Origin: Balaenoptera acutorostrata
Lineage: Eukaryota > Chordata > Mammalia > Artiodactyla > Balaenopteridae
Direction of reading: 5' to 3'
Length of the DNA stretch: 64,000 nucleotides
Assembly: GCF_949987535.1 (NCBI RefSeq)
Contig: NC_080075.1
Location: forward strand, 60,443,111-60,507,110
The notes under the pieces are model-generated. The model worked only from the letters and a program-made list of their open reading frames with translations. It was not told the origin of the DNA and did not search any database. Every line of letters begins with the position of its first letter. Positions within the stretch are counted from its first letter, which is position 1. Below, piece after piece: positions 23,358 through 33,302 of this stretch. Position numbers and translations under genes: made by a program.

Positions 23358-23721
23358 ATGAAACGGCAGAGAAATATGTTCCAGACAAAGGAACAAGATA
23401 ATACCCCAGAAGAACAACTAAGTTAAGTGAAGATAGGTAAGCTGCCTGGAAAAATCAGAGTAATGATAGTAAAGGTGATCCAAGATCTTGGAAAAAGAAT
23501 GGAGGCACAGACTGAGAAGATACAAGAAATGTTTAAAAAAGAGCTAGAAGATTTAAAGAACAAACAAACAGAAATGAACAATACAATAACCAAAATGAAA
23601 AACACACTAGAAGGAATCAATAGCATAGCAGAATAAGTGAGGCAGAAGAACGAATAAATGGGCTGGAAGACAGATTGGTGGAAATCACTGCTGCAGAACA
23701 TAATAAAGAAAAAAGAATGAA
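23358..23721 (+). pseudogene. L1 ORF1 N-terminal fragment
   Basis: The ATG at 23358 starts the usual MKRQRNMFQ leader, but a stop follows after 22 codons (taa near 23424). The next frame (23427-23636) encodes IQEMFKKELEDLKNKQTEM and MNNTITKMKNTLEGIN, matching the coiled coil of the ORF1 remnant at 20634-21020. The RRM and C-terminal domains are absent because the element ends at 23721. Confidence 0.85.
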
Positions 23722-23734
23722 TAGAATTAAGGGA
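23722..23734. repeat. Target-site duplication, right copy
   Basis: 'tagaattaaggga', identical to 22335-22347. Confidence 0.85.
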
Positions 23735-24514
23735 GAAATTAAGTAAATCTTATGCTCTAAATTGACTGCAGGAGTGGAAGAATGACTAAGATTGAGAGAA
23801 ATGAATTGGGGTGGTAAGTATGGTCAATGATGCTGGGTACAAGGGGTGATAGGCAAGATAAATCCAGCAAAGATGGATAGATGTGTTAGAGATGAAAATT
23901 ATGGATGAATTTAGAGCAGCATATGAGGTCATAATTAACATTTACCTGGAAATAATATGAATATAAAATCTATGTTATATAAATATGATTCTCATTGAAG
24001 AAGAGAATAGAGTCAAAAATGCAATAAGAAGGGAATGGTGCCAAATGTAAAGGAAATGTTCTGCTACGTAAAATTGTAGAGGGATATACTAGCTGAAATA
24101 TCCCTTTCAACTTTGCCTAGCAGAAAGACAAATAGGGTTTAGGATATGGACTGTAGTAATACTTTGGATACTAACAATGTGGATACAAGGAAGCCAATTT
24201 AATGCCTTTGAACTCCATATAACAATATCTACTTTTTCCAATTAATTAAAAAATATTATTTGAACACCAATTATATGTCCAAAGCTAGTGGCACTGGGGT
24301 TAGGTAGTATTAGGGGACTCATGGGGACAAAGGAAATAAGGTATTGAAAGATACTGAGCTTGTCAGCTGGTTGGGGAAACATAAAACAAACAGAAAGAAC
24401 AGTTGAGAAATATGATAATGCTTATGCCTAATGTTATAGGACTAATTTTTCTGTATCTAAGGAATGAGTTTAGGACAAAGTAAAACAATATTCTTTTAAA
24501 TTAAAGATGTTAAA
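23735..24514. other. Unassigned sequence
   Basis: No gene. The part near 24235-24440 ('ttgaacaccaattatatgtc', 'gcactggggttaggtag') looks like a diverged ancient repeat of the type 'ttgagcacctactatgtgcc', but I would not name it. Confidence 0.35.
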
Positions 24515-24740
24515 TATACATGGAGTGAACTGGACTCAAAAAGAGCTGGACTAATTTCCTTCTAATAGCTGTGTGAGTGAGGGTGGGTCATTTATCTCTC
24601 TAAGCTTCTATTTCTTATCCATAAAACAGGAACAGTATCATTCTTTTTAGAGTTGTTCTGTAGTTTAATACGTTAATGCACTTACAACATTAAACATTTA
24701 TGCCTGGAACCTAATAAACATTAATTAAATGATACTTTAA
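24515..24740 (+). repeat. MIR SINE, sense, diverged
   Basis: 'gctgtgtgagtgagggtggg' near 24569, 'ctctctaagcttctatttct' near 24596, 'ccataaaacaggaacagtat' near 24619 and a 'gcctggaacctaataaacat' end near 24702 follow the MIR order. Confidence 0.7.
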
Positions 24741-25020
24741 AATTTGCTAGTGGAATTATAATAATAAAAATGGAATAAAACAAATAACATGCCTATTTTA
24801 CATTTACAAAGTATTGGATCCTTTTATTCTTTTACCTTGCTTGACCCAATGGATATATATTATTAAAAATGTCACAATAATCAAACTAGAGAAAGGTAAG
24901 TTTGCCTGCTATATATCCATATAAAAATCCATAGCTTCCAGTTAACAACTCTGTATGCCATGGCTGATGTGTATTATCTAATAATTTATTATTCAAAGCT
25001 ACAATTAAATCAATTATTTT

Positions 25021-25037
25021 CCATTTCATCAATTTTA
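25021..25037. repeat. Target-site duplication, left copy
   Basis: 'ccatttcatcaatttta', identical to 25231-25247. Confidence 0.92.
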
Positions 25038-25230
25038 TTTATTTATTTGGCTGCATCAGGTCTTAGTTGTGGCATGCGGGATCTTCACTGCGGCGTGCAG
25101 GATCTTTTGTTGCAGCATGTGGACTCTTAGTTGCTGCATGCGGGATTTAGTTCCCGGAACAGGGATCAAACCCGGACCCCCTGCATTGGGAGCATGGAGT
25201 CTTAGTCACTGGACCACCAGGGAAGTCACC
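25038..25230 (-). repeat. CHR-related tRNA-derived SINE, antisense
   Basis: Read on the minus strand: head 'ggtgacttccctggtggtcc', B-box-like 'gggtttgatccctg', 'gggaactaaatcccgc', then repeated 'catgctgcaactaagag' units and a short AAAT tail. A perfect 17-bp TSD flanks it, and the duplicated site ends at TTTT/AA, the L1 endonuclease preference, consistent with L1-driven mobilisation. Confidence 0.92.
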
Positions 25231-25247
25231 CCATTTCATCAATTTTA
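25231..25247. repeat. Target-site duplication, right copy
   Basis: 'ccatttcatcaatttta', identical to 25021-25037. Confidence 0.92.
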
Positions 25248-25871
25248 ATGAAAAAATTATACTCAACAGAAAATGCGATCTGTATAAGCATCTTACTTTC
25301 ATGTGTCTTCAACTATCCTACACTTACTTTTAAGTAGCTATAAAATTAACACAGGAATACTATAAGGCTGCATGGATTATTTAATGCCATTTTGACACTG
25401 ATTATCTATTTGTTTATCCCTATTTTTTCCTGGTTTTCTGTTTAATCTCTTTTCTCTTTTTCCTTCCATCTCTTTTGAGGAGAATTAAGTTTTCATTTTT
25501 TCAAATGATGTGGTCAGATTGAGGTAGGGGGCTTCTATTGAAAATTACTAAAATTTACTAAAAATTACTCATAGGAGGATCAATCCTCACACATATTGAA
25601 AAGACAATAAATCCTAACAGACATCCTCCCCTCCTCACTTAAAATGACAAGAGACTTAGGAAAGGTTGTGGAAACACATTTGCCAACACTGAGAGTTGGA
25701 CACTCAATACTTGGGTAAACACTATTGATCATAGTGTTTTGGTTTGTTGTTAGGATGTAATGCCTCTAACTCTATTGATTGAAAGACTTGATCTGATTTT
25801 ATAGGTAACTCTCCTCTTCTATTCCTATCACTTCATCTGTATTTCTTTTAGAAATCCCCACTTAATTAAAA
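25248..25871. other. Unassigned sequence
   Basis: No gene or repeat was recognised. A small local duplication of 'aaaattacta' occurs near 25540-25567. Confidence 0.4.
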
Positions 25872-25883
25872 AGGATGTCTTTT
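25872..25883. repeat. Target-site duplication, left copy
   Basis: 'aggatgtctttt', identical to 26491-26502. Confidence 0.8.
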
Positions 25884-26272
25884 TCCCCCCAGTTTTATGG
25901 AGGTCTAGATGACAAAACTGTAAGATATTTAAAGTGTACATGGTGATGATTTGATATACATACACATTGTAAAAGAGTTCCCCCTGAACTTAATTAACAC
26001 ATCCAACATCTCACATATTTACTTTTTCTGAATGTGTGTGTGAGAAACACTTAAGTTCTACTCTCAGGAAATTTCAATTATATAATACAGTATTATCAAC
26101 CAACTATAGTCACAATGTTAAACATTAGATCCTCAGACCTATTCATTTTATAACTGAAAGTTATAAGTTACCAGCCTCTGCCTTTTCCCACCTCATGGCA
26201 ACCACCATTATACATGTGAGTATACAGATATCTCTTCAAGATAATGGTTTCATTTCATTTGGACATATACCC
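25884..26272 (-). mobile_element. 5'-inverted L1: 3' portion, antisense
   Basis: Antisense L1 3' UTR: 'gtacatggtgatgatttgat' near 25936, 'aatacagtattatcaacca' near 26084, 'caatgttaaacattagatcc' near 26113, 'ttcattttataactgaaag' near 26142, then a jump to 'atatctcttcaagataatgg', ending at 'acatatacccaa' (about 26272). It pairs with the oppositely oriented piece to the right. Confidence 0.8.
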
Positions 26273-26490
26273 AACACCAGTGAGATATCACATCATACTG
26301 TTAGGATGTCTATCATCAAAAAGACAAGAGATAAAAAAAGCTGGCAAAAAGGTGGAGAAAAGGGAACCCTTTCTGGTGGGAAAGTAAACTGGTACAGCTA
26401 CTATGGAAAGTAGTATGGAGGCTCCTCAAGAAATTAAAAATACAAGTACTACATGATCCAGTAATCTAATTTCAGGGTATATATATCCAG
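26273..26490 (+). mobile_element. 5'-inverted L1: 5' portion, sense
   Basis: Sense ORF2 C-terminal sequence: 'gtctatcatcaaaaagacaag' near 26308, 'gtggagaaaagggaaccc' near 26351, 'agtatggaggctcctcaaga' near 26411, ending at 'gggtatatatatccag'. Its end meets the same ORF2 position where the antisense part ends, so the two halves are one insertion with an inverted 5' segment, inside one 12-bp TSD pair. Confidence 0.8.
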
Positions 26491-26502
26491 AGGATGTCTT
26501 TT
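26491..26502. repeat. Target-site duplication, right copy
   Basis: 'aggatgtctttt', identical to 25872-25883. Confidence 0.8.
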
Positions 26503-26574
26503 GTAGAATGGAAAACTGCTAGCATACTACCTGTCACGTATTTGTCTGGTCTTGACTCCATCTGGGGGGACTCA

Positions 26575-26770
26575 TTTAATAATACATAGGTCAGATATTG
26601 AATATTTTTTACTTTGCTGGCATACAGTCTCTGCCACCAACTACTCAAATCTACCATTGTAGCACAAAAGCAGTCATAGAGAGTACATAAATGAATAGGT
26701 GTGTCTGTGTTCCAATAAAACCTTCTTCACAAAAACAGGCAGCCAGCCACATGTTTGCTGTTTCCTGAGA
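26575..26770. repeat. hAT-Charlie-type MITE fragment
   Basis: 'tcagatattgaatatttttt' near 26590, 'cagtctctgccaccaactactc' region near 26626, 'gcacaaaagcagtcatagag' near 26661, 'gtgttccaataaaaccttct' near 26708 and 'aaaacaggcagccagcc' near 26734 follow a widespread mammalian hAT-derived MITE. Family name and polarity are not certain. Confidence 0.7.
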
Positions 26771-27134
26771 TAGACTATCATAACCTTATTTGGTACTTTT
26801 GAAAGTAAGGTAAATGCTATAAACTTGACATCAAGTATCTGAGATATGTCACATCTTTTTTAATACTCTACCATAATTTTGTTATAGCTAGATAAAGCAG
26901 TTAGTTTATGCTCTTATATATCTTCATCTGTTTACATATTTAATTATTCAACAAGTGCCCGTGAAGTAACAATCAAGTTCCAAACATTGGATCTTGTGCC
27001 AAGACAATGATGTATAAGGCATAATCCCTTTACAAATGGAAACAAACAAAAACATGTTCGTTTCATGATATGTCTGCATTCATATGCAAGGAGAGCAGGG
27101 TTATGAATCTACAGAAAAATGAATGGGCACTCAA
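26771..27134. other. Unassigned sequence
   Basis: No gene or repeat was recognised. Confidence 0.35.
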
Positions 27135-27655
27135 TATCCACAGCTGTGGTAGATTGCAATAATCATCACAATATTTGTCAACTTTCCCACCGTCAAAAGG
27201 TGGAATCTCTTTGTCCAGCCCTTGAATCAAGCCTTGGCCATGTGATTTGCTCTGATAACAGCACACTGACAAATGAGATATAAGCAGAAGCTTCAAATGT
27301 TCTTCAGAATTGGAGCTTATCCTTTCTTGTTGCTCTTTTGGTTCAGAGACTACCATGTGAAGGAGGACAACATACTGGAGGATAAGAGATCATTTGGAGC
27401 AGAAAAGAGCCATTACAGCTGAGACTCCCTAGATTAACCACTCTGCCAACAACGGATGTGTGAGACCATTCTAAGCCATCCAACCTCAGCTGAAACTTCT
27501 ATCAACCATAAATATCAGAGAAGCTGGCACAGACCAAATAAACAATCCAGCTGACCCATACAATCGTAAGAAATAATAACTTTTTAAAAATCATTAAGTT
27601 TCATCATGGTTTTTTATACATCCAAAGATAACTGACATAATAGCCACTGTTTTAT
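27135..27655 (+). repeat. MLT1-type LTR (ERVL-MaLR), sense, solo
   Basis: The MLT1 order is kept: 'cttggccatgtgatttgctctga' region near 27232, 'gttcagagactaccatgtga' near 27341, 'cactctgccaacaacggatg' region near 27440, 'gagaccattctaagccatcc' near 27462, 'gaagctggcacagaccaaat' near 27520, and the 3' end 'atacatccaaagataactga'. There is no internal retroviral sequence next to it. This is an old copy. Confidence 0.7.
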
Positions 27656-29137
27656 CACTTGGAACACACATGTAATACATTGGCATATCCACATGTATGT
27701 TCATTTTTATGTGTGTGTTTGTGTAGTATTTATATTCACATAACAATCATACTCACAGCCTTCTATTATTTTATAACTCTTTAATGTACACTCCAGCTCC
27801 GTTAAATTGAGATATTTTATAAAGAATGCTAATTAACGTAATATACAATATTATTGACATCTTTAAATTGCATTCTTCAGCTACTGAGAGAGGGTCTGTT
27901 TTCAAGGGGAAAAAAAAGAACGAAGAAACAGACACTGCATGAACTTTTGCTCCAAATTAAAACGTGTAACATTTTAAAATATGTGATGTATCATATGTCA
28001 CCTTGGCTTCTATTACTACAGTAATTCATAACATTTCAGCATGCCAACAAAAGTTAGTAGTCTGTACAATATGGTCTTCACTCCACTGGAATTTGTCATT
28101 GCTTTATATTATATTACTCTGTGTTAGTAAAGGCATGAATTTTTTGACCATTTGGAGGGCCAATAATTCCAATAGTTCAGTCGGTAACAATTCCTATGGT
28201 AAGTTCTAATGAGACTCAAGGGCTTTTAACAAATAATGCCCCCATAAAAGGTGAGCAATTCTTCCTTTGTCACAGTAGAAGACAATATAACAAGTACAAG
28301 GCACATCTTCACTTAGCAATAAATTTCAATTCTTGAGCTATCGGATGCCCTATATCCCAGAAGAGAATCACAAATTAAAAAACAAAGTGCTCATCTGCAT
28401 GACAACCAACTCCACAGCACCTAAGAGCTTTGTGAACTCTCTTAGGGGGGACTGCTCTCTCCTCCGCTGCCCCATTCAATTCCCAACATGGGGCTTCCCA
28501 TTTTTTTCTGCTTCTGCAAATAAGCCCAGGTTTTCCTTAGGATTGAACTCTAAGAAGAGCATCCTTTCTGATGTTCCTCCATTTGTTTTTTTGTTTGTTC
28601 TTGGAAAGACAATATATTTGCCTTGAATTTGGTTTTTGGTTTTCTGTTTGTTTTTTTGTTTTGGATATGACAGTCATACTTTATTCATTTCCTTCATGTC
28701 AGAACAATTCTCTGTATCTGAGCCCAAAACAAAACAAACAAAACAAAAAACTCCAAAACAAGAAAACCCTAGCCTCATTAAGGCATTTTAGGACATATGT
28801 TTTTCATAGAAGAAACTAAGCTCCAAATTCTTCCTTTAGTCTATTCTATGAAGATTATCTATCAGTAAGTTAGAGTTAAGGCTATTGGTAACAATGTATG
28901 GCTACATCGTGGCTTTCCAAGAGTGGTAATGGAGACAAATAAGAATGGTCATCAGTCTGTGTTGCTTTTAGTTTTCCTCCTTTTTCCTATTTTCAGTATC
29001 CAAAATATATTTTTCTACTACTATTTGAAAAGAAACCAACTGCTTCACCAAGACACTTGTAATTTCTCAAGCAAGATGTCCAATTTCCTCTTTATTCTCT
29101 TCCAGCACTATATGATGAGATTTTTAGAATATGTTCA
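27656..29137. other. Unassigned, unique-looking sequence
   Basis: 1.5 kb without a recognised gene. T-rich and AAAC-rich low-complexity runs occur at 28580-28665 and 28725-28770. The 97-codon frame at 28333-28626 has no recognisable domain and runs into the T-rich run. Confidence 0.4.
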
Positions 29138-32100
29138 CTTTTTTATTGAAGTATAGTTGATTTACAAAGTTATATTAGTTTCAGGCATACAGCGTAGTGA
29201 TTTAATATTTTTATAGGTTATACTCCATTTTAAGTTATAAAATATTGGCTATATTCCCTGGGCTGTACATTACATCTTTATATCTTACTAATTTTATACC
29301 AGTAGTTTGTAGCTCTTAAGCCCCTGCCCCTGTATTGTCTCTCACCCCACCCCATCCACACTGATAACCATTAGTTTGTTCTCTGTATCTATGAGTCTCT
29401 CTTTTGTTATATTCATTTGTTTGTTTTATTTTTTAATTTCCACATATAAGGGGAAGCATACAGTATTTGTCTTTCTCTGTCTGACTTAGTTCACTAAGCA
29501 AGATATCCTCCAGGTCCATCCATGTTCTTGCAAATGGAAAAATTTTATTCTTTTTTATGGCTAAGTAATATTCCATTGTATATCTATACACTATATCTTA
29601 TTTAACCATTTATCTGTTGTTGGACACTTAGGTTGCTTTCACATCTTGTCTATTAAATAATGCTGCTATGAATATTGGGGTGCATATCTTTTCAGCTTAG
29701 TGTTTTGGCTTTCTTTGGGTATATACCCAAGAGTGGAATTGCTGGATCATATGGTAGTTCTATTTTTAGTTTTTTGAAGAACCTCCATACTGTTTTTCAT
29801 AGTGGCTGCACCAATTTACATTTCCACCAACAGTGTACTAGGGTTCCATTTTCTTCACATCCTCATCAACATTTATCATTTGTTGTCTTTTTGATGATAC
29901 CCATTCCGACAGGTGTGAGGTGTTATCTCATTGTGGTTTTGATTTGCATTTTCCTGATGATTAGTGATTTGAATATCTTTTCATGTGCCTATTGGTCATC
30001 TGTGTGTCTTCTTTGGAAATATGTCTATTCAGGTCTTCTGCCTGTTCTTAGTTTGGTTATTTTAAAACATTGAGTTGTATGATAACCCCTTATCAGATAT
30101 ATCATTCGCAAACATTTCCTACCATTCAATAGGTTGTATTTTCTTTTTGTCAGTGGTTTCCTTTGCTGTGCAAAAGCTTTTACATTTACTTAGATCTCAT
30201 TTCTTTATTTTTGGTTTTGTTGATCTTGCCTGAGGAGACAGATCAAAAAATATTTCTAAGACTTATGTCAAAGAGTGTACTGCTAATATTTTATTCTAGG
30301 AGTTTTATGGTTCTGGTCTTACATATAGGTCTTTAATCCATTTTGAGTTTATTGTTGTATATGTTGTGAGAAAATGTTCTAATTTTATTCATCTACATGA
30401 AGCTGTCCAGTTTTCCCAACACCATTTATTGAAAAAACAAACTATCTTTTCTCCATGGTATACTTTTGCCTCCTTTGTTGAAGATTATTTGAGCATATTT
30501 GACCATATCTGGACTCTCTATTCTGTTCCACTGATCCGTGTGTCTGTTTTTGTGCTGGTGCCATACTGTTTCGATTACTACAGCTTTGTAGTAGAGTCTG
30601 AAGTCAGGGAACTTGACACCTACAGCTTTTTTTTTCTCAAGATTTCTTTGGATATTTGAAGTCTTTTGTGGTTCCACATAGATTTTGGGATTATTTATTC
30701 TGGTTCTGTGAAAAATGTCATGGATATTTTGATAGAGATTGCATTAAATTTGTAGGTTGCTTTGAGTAGTACAGACATTTTAACAGTAGTATGTGTTCCA
30801 TTTTAACACAGAATATCTTTCCATTTATTTGTATACTTCAGGTTCCTTCCTCAGTGTCTCCTAGTTTTCAGAGTATATGTCTGTCATCTCCTTGGTTAAG
30901 TTTATTTCTAGGTATTTTACTCTTTTTGATGTACATGGGATTTTCTTCTTGCTTTCTCTTTCTGATAGTTATTACTAATTATTAGTGTATAGAAAAGCAT
31001 CAGATTTTTGTATATTAATTTTGTATTCTGCAACTTTAGTGAATTCATTTATTAGATCTAATAGTATTTTTTTGGTGGGCACTTCAGGGTTTTCTATATA
31101 TAGTATCATGTCATCTGCAAATAGTGACAGTTTTACCTCTTCCTTTCCAATTTCAGTGCCATTCTTTTCTTTTACTTGTCTGATTGCTGTGGCTAGAACT
31201 TCCAATATTTTATTAAATAGAAATGGTGAGAGTGGGCATCCATGTCTTGTTCCTGATTTTCAAGGAAAATCTTTCATTTTTTCACCATTAAGTGTGATGT
31301 TAGCTGTGGGTTTCTCATAAACAGTCAATATTATGTTGAGATATGTTTCCTCTATACCCACTTTGATGAGAATTTTATCATAAATGGATGCTGCATTTTA
31401 TCAAATGCTTTTTCTGTGTCTACTGAGATGATCATGAGATTTTATCCTTCATTTTGTTAACACGGTGTATCACATTGGTTGATTTACAGATATTGAATCA
31501 TTTTTTGTGACCATGGAATAAATCCCACTTGATCATGGTGTATGATACTTTTTGTATATTGCTCAATTTGGTTTGCAAATATTTTGTTGAGAATTTTTGC
31601 ATCTACATTCATCAGAGATATTAGGCTGTAATTTTCTTTTCTTTTCTTTTTTTTTGTAGTATCTTTATCTGGTTTTACTATTAGGGTAACTGTGGCCTTA
31701 TAGAATGAATTTAGGAGTGTTCTATCCTCTTCAAATTTTTGGAATAGTTGGAGAAGAATAGGTATTAGCTCTTCATTATATCTTTGGTAAAATTCTGCTG
31801 TGATGCCATATGGTCCTGGACTTTTGTTTTCAGGGAGTTTTTGTTTTGTTTTGTTTTGTTTATTATGAATTCAGTTTCATTCCTGATGACCAGTCTGTTC
31901 AGATTATCCATTTCTCCCTGATTAGGTTTTAGAAAATTGTGTGTTTCTAGAAATTTATCCATTTCTTCTAGGTTGTCCAATTTGTTAGCTTTTAACTGTT
32001 TATAGTATTCCCTTACAATTTTATCTCTGTGATATCAGTTGTGATTTCTCCTGTTTCATTTCTTATTTTGTCTATTTGGGTCCTCTCTTTTTTTCTTAGT

Positions 32101-32240
32101 GAGCCTGGCTAAAGTCTTACCAATTTTGTTTATCTTCTCAAAGAACCAGCCCTTGGTTTCATTGATATTATTATTCTATTTTTTGTTCCCTATTTTTATT
32201 TTTATGCTGATGTTTATTATTTATTTTCTTCTGTTGGGCT
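29138..32240 (-). mobile_element. L1 LINE, antisense, 5' truncated, 3.1 kb
   Basis: The left end is the antisense 3' end ('ttattgaagtatagttgatt' at 29143). The 3' UTR runs to about 29560, then ORF2 in reverse: C-terminal domain 29690-30010, 'ccattttgagtttattgttg' near 30338, the catalytic LFADDMILY block (within 31205-30975), the SPGPDG-equivalent region near 31800-31830, and the end of the endonuclease-RT linker at about 32160-32235. Many stops and frameshifts are present. ORF1 and the 5' UTR are absent by truncation. A clear TSD was not found. Confidence 0.88.
30975..31205 (-). pseudogene. L1 ORF2 reverse transcriptase fragment with FADD motif
   Basis: A 76-codon frame from the RT palm: an [20 protein letters not shown] stretch then [13 protein letters not shown], the two aspartates being catalytic in intact RT, followed by [11 protein letters not shown]. 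It is an internal fragment bounded by stops in a dead L1. Confidence 0.88.
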
Positions 32241-32952
32241 CATGCAGTTGCATTCAGCCAGAAGGCCAAATGATTTGGAATGTTCAAGATAACCTCACTT
32301 ACATATTTTGGCCATGTTATTTCACCACTAGTCCTTTCATCCTGTATTTAGTTATATTGGCTTCCTTTATACATTAATTTCAGGACCATATTTCAAGCAG
32401 GTGAGGGACAAAGATACAAGGTCTTTTAAAATTTATGCTCTGGAACTCATATATCATTACTTATGTCATATTATTCTACTGGCCAAAATGAGTGACATTG
32501 ACAGCTCAGGTTTAGGAGGGTGGAGAAATAGACTCTATCTTTGGATGGGAAAATGGTAGTGTGAATAGAAAGGGATATGCATACCTGGGGCAGAGGAAGT
32601 TGTAGTCATTTTAAAAAACATGAATACAAACTTTATGGTATAACCAAGGCAAACACTGCTTATGTTGGAATAAAGATCAACAAATAGTATTACAGGTTGT
32701 GTTTACTATCTTTCCAGAATGATTGAGCACAGCATTTCTCAACTGGTGTTCTAGGGGGTGCATTTTTTTTCTACAATATTCACAAAAAGGGCATGAAAAT
32801 TATTCTCTTCCTCAATGAGGTTGAAAGAGCTATGTATTATATTCTACTCAGAGACTATGAATATTAGCATAATAAAGGCTCTCAATTGAAGGTTAGAAGA
32901 GGGATACTGTTGAACTTTGTTTAACTCAGAATTTGAGGAGAGGAATGTGCTA
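32241..32952. other. Unassigned sequence
   Basis: No gene or repeat was recognised between the L1 and the solo LTR. The part around 32720-32800 may contain a short decayed MITE, not named. Confidence 0.35.
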
Positions 32953-32956
32953 CTAG
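32953..32956. repeat. Retroviral-type target duplication, left copy
   Basis: 'ctag', repeated at 33299-33302. The preceding base a also matches. Confidence 0.6.
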
Positions 32957-33096
32957 TGTTGACATAAAACAAATAGACTGCCAGATATTTCTCCAGAAAT
33001 GATGGATTTATTCAGGATCAGCAGAGAATTGCAATTTGGGGTCTGCAACTGTGGAGAGCCACATGCAAGTCCCTGCACAGCAAGGGAAGGAGAACA

Positions 33097-33104
33097 CTTT
33101 TATA
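33097..33104 (-). promoter_or_regulatory. TATA box of the solo LTR
   Basis: cttttata on the plus strand, TATAAAAG on the minus strand. Predicted transcription would start about 25-30 bp lower in coordinate and run leftward. Activity is unknown. Confidence 0.6.
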
Positions 33105-33159
33105 GAGAGGAAAAGGAACTTGAAAGGGCTTATAGTGAACAAGGAGTCCATGGCTTTTC

Positions 33160-33164
33160 ATTGG
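33160..33164 (-). promoter_or_regulatory. CCAAT box in the LTR U3
   Basis: attgg on the plus strand; a second one lies at 33207-33211. Spacing to the TATA box is normal for an LTR promoter. Confidence 0.55.
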
Positions 33165-33298
33165 CTGAGTCCTTTCCAGGAAAGAAGAGGAGTCTTTCTT
33201 CTTCCTATTGGGTTCTGCTATCATTGCAGTTTGTGAGAGTTCCCCCTTCTGATCTCCCAACTCAATTTAATTAAGGTTTCTGTTTATTAAGGTTTACA

Positions 33299-33302
33299 CT
33301 AG
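33299..33302. repeat. Retroviral-type target duplication, right copy
   Basis: 'ctag', matching 32953-32956. Confidence 0.6.

Larger units (their letters stand above)
22348..23721 (+). mobile_element. L1 5' UTR and ORF1 N-terminus only, TSD-flanked
   Basis: A GC-richer cetartiodactyl-type L1 5' UTR ('gctggacaaccatcaac' near 22369, 'ggaaacagagactccactct' near 22675, 'ggaactacaatcctagagcc' near 23299) leads into ORF1 at 23358 and stops at 23721 within the end of the ORF1 coiled-coil segment. Everything 3' of that is missing. Identical 13-bp direct repeats flank it, so the truncation seems to predate or accompany insertion. An AATAAA lies at 23702-23707, 14 nt before the end, but there is no long A tail. 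A short SINE is nested at about 23098-23222. Open frames on both strands in the 5' UTR reflect GC content only. Confidence 0.8.
32957..33298 (-). repeat. Solo LTR of an endogenous retrovirus, antisense
   Basis: A 342-bp block begins TGTT and ends TTTACA, so on either strand it has the 5'-TG...CA-3' ends of an LTR, and a 4-bp repeat (ctag) flanks it. Read on the minus strand it has U3-R-U5 architecture: CCAAT boxes (complements at 33207-33211 and 33160-33164), TATAAAAG (33097-33104) about 56 bp after the second CCAAT, and AATAAA (33007-33012) about 85 bp after the TATA box, then a short U5. A 4-bp duplication fits class I (ERV1) elements; the exact family is not known to me. There is no internal viral sequence on either side, so it is a recombination-derived solo LTR. 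Frames across it are non-coding. Confidence 0.72.

Noticed and set aside
29138..32290. TSD from similar 'gaatatgttcac' (left) and 'gaatgttcaag' (right)
   Set aside because: Imperfect and not adjacent to the recognisable L1 end; probably chance.
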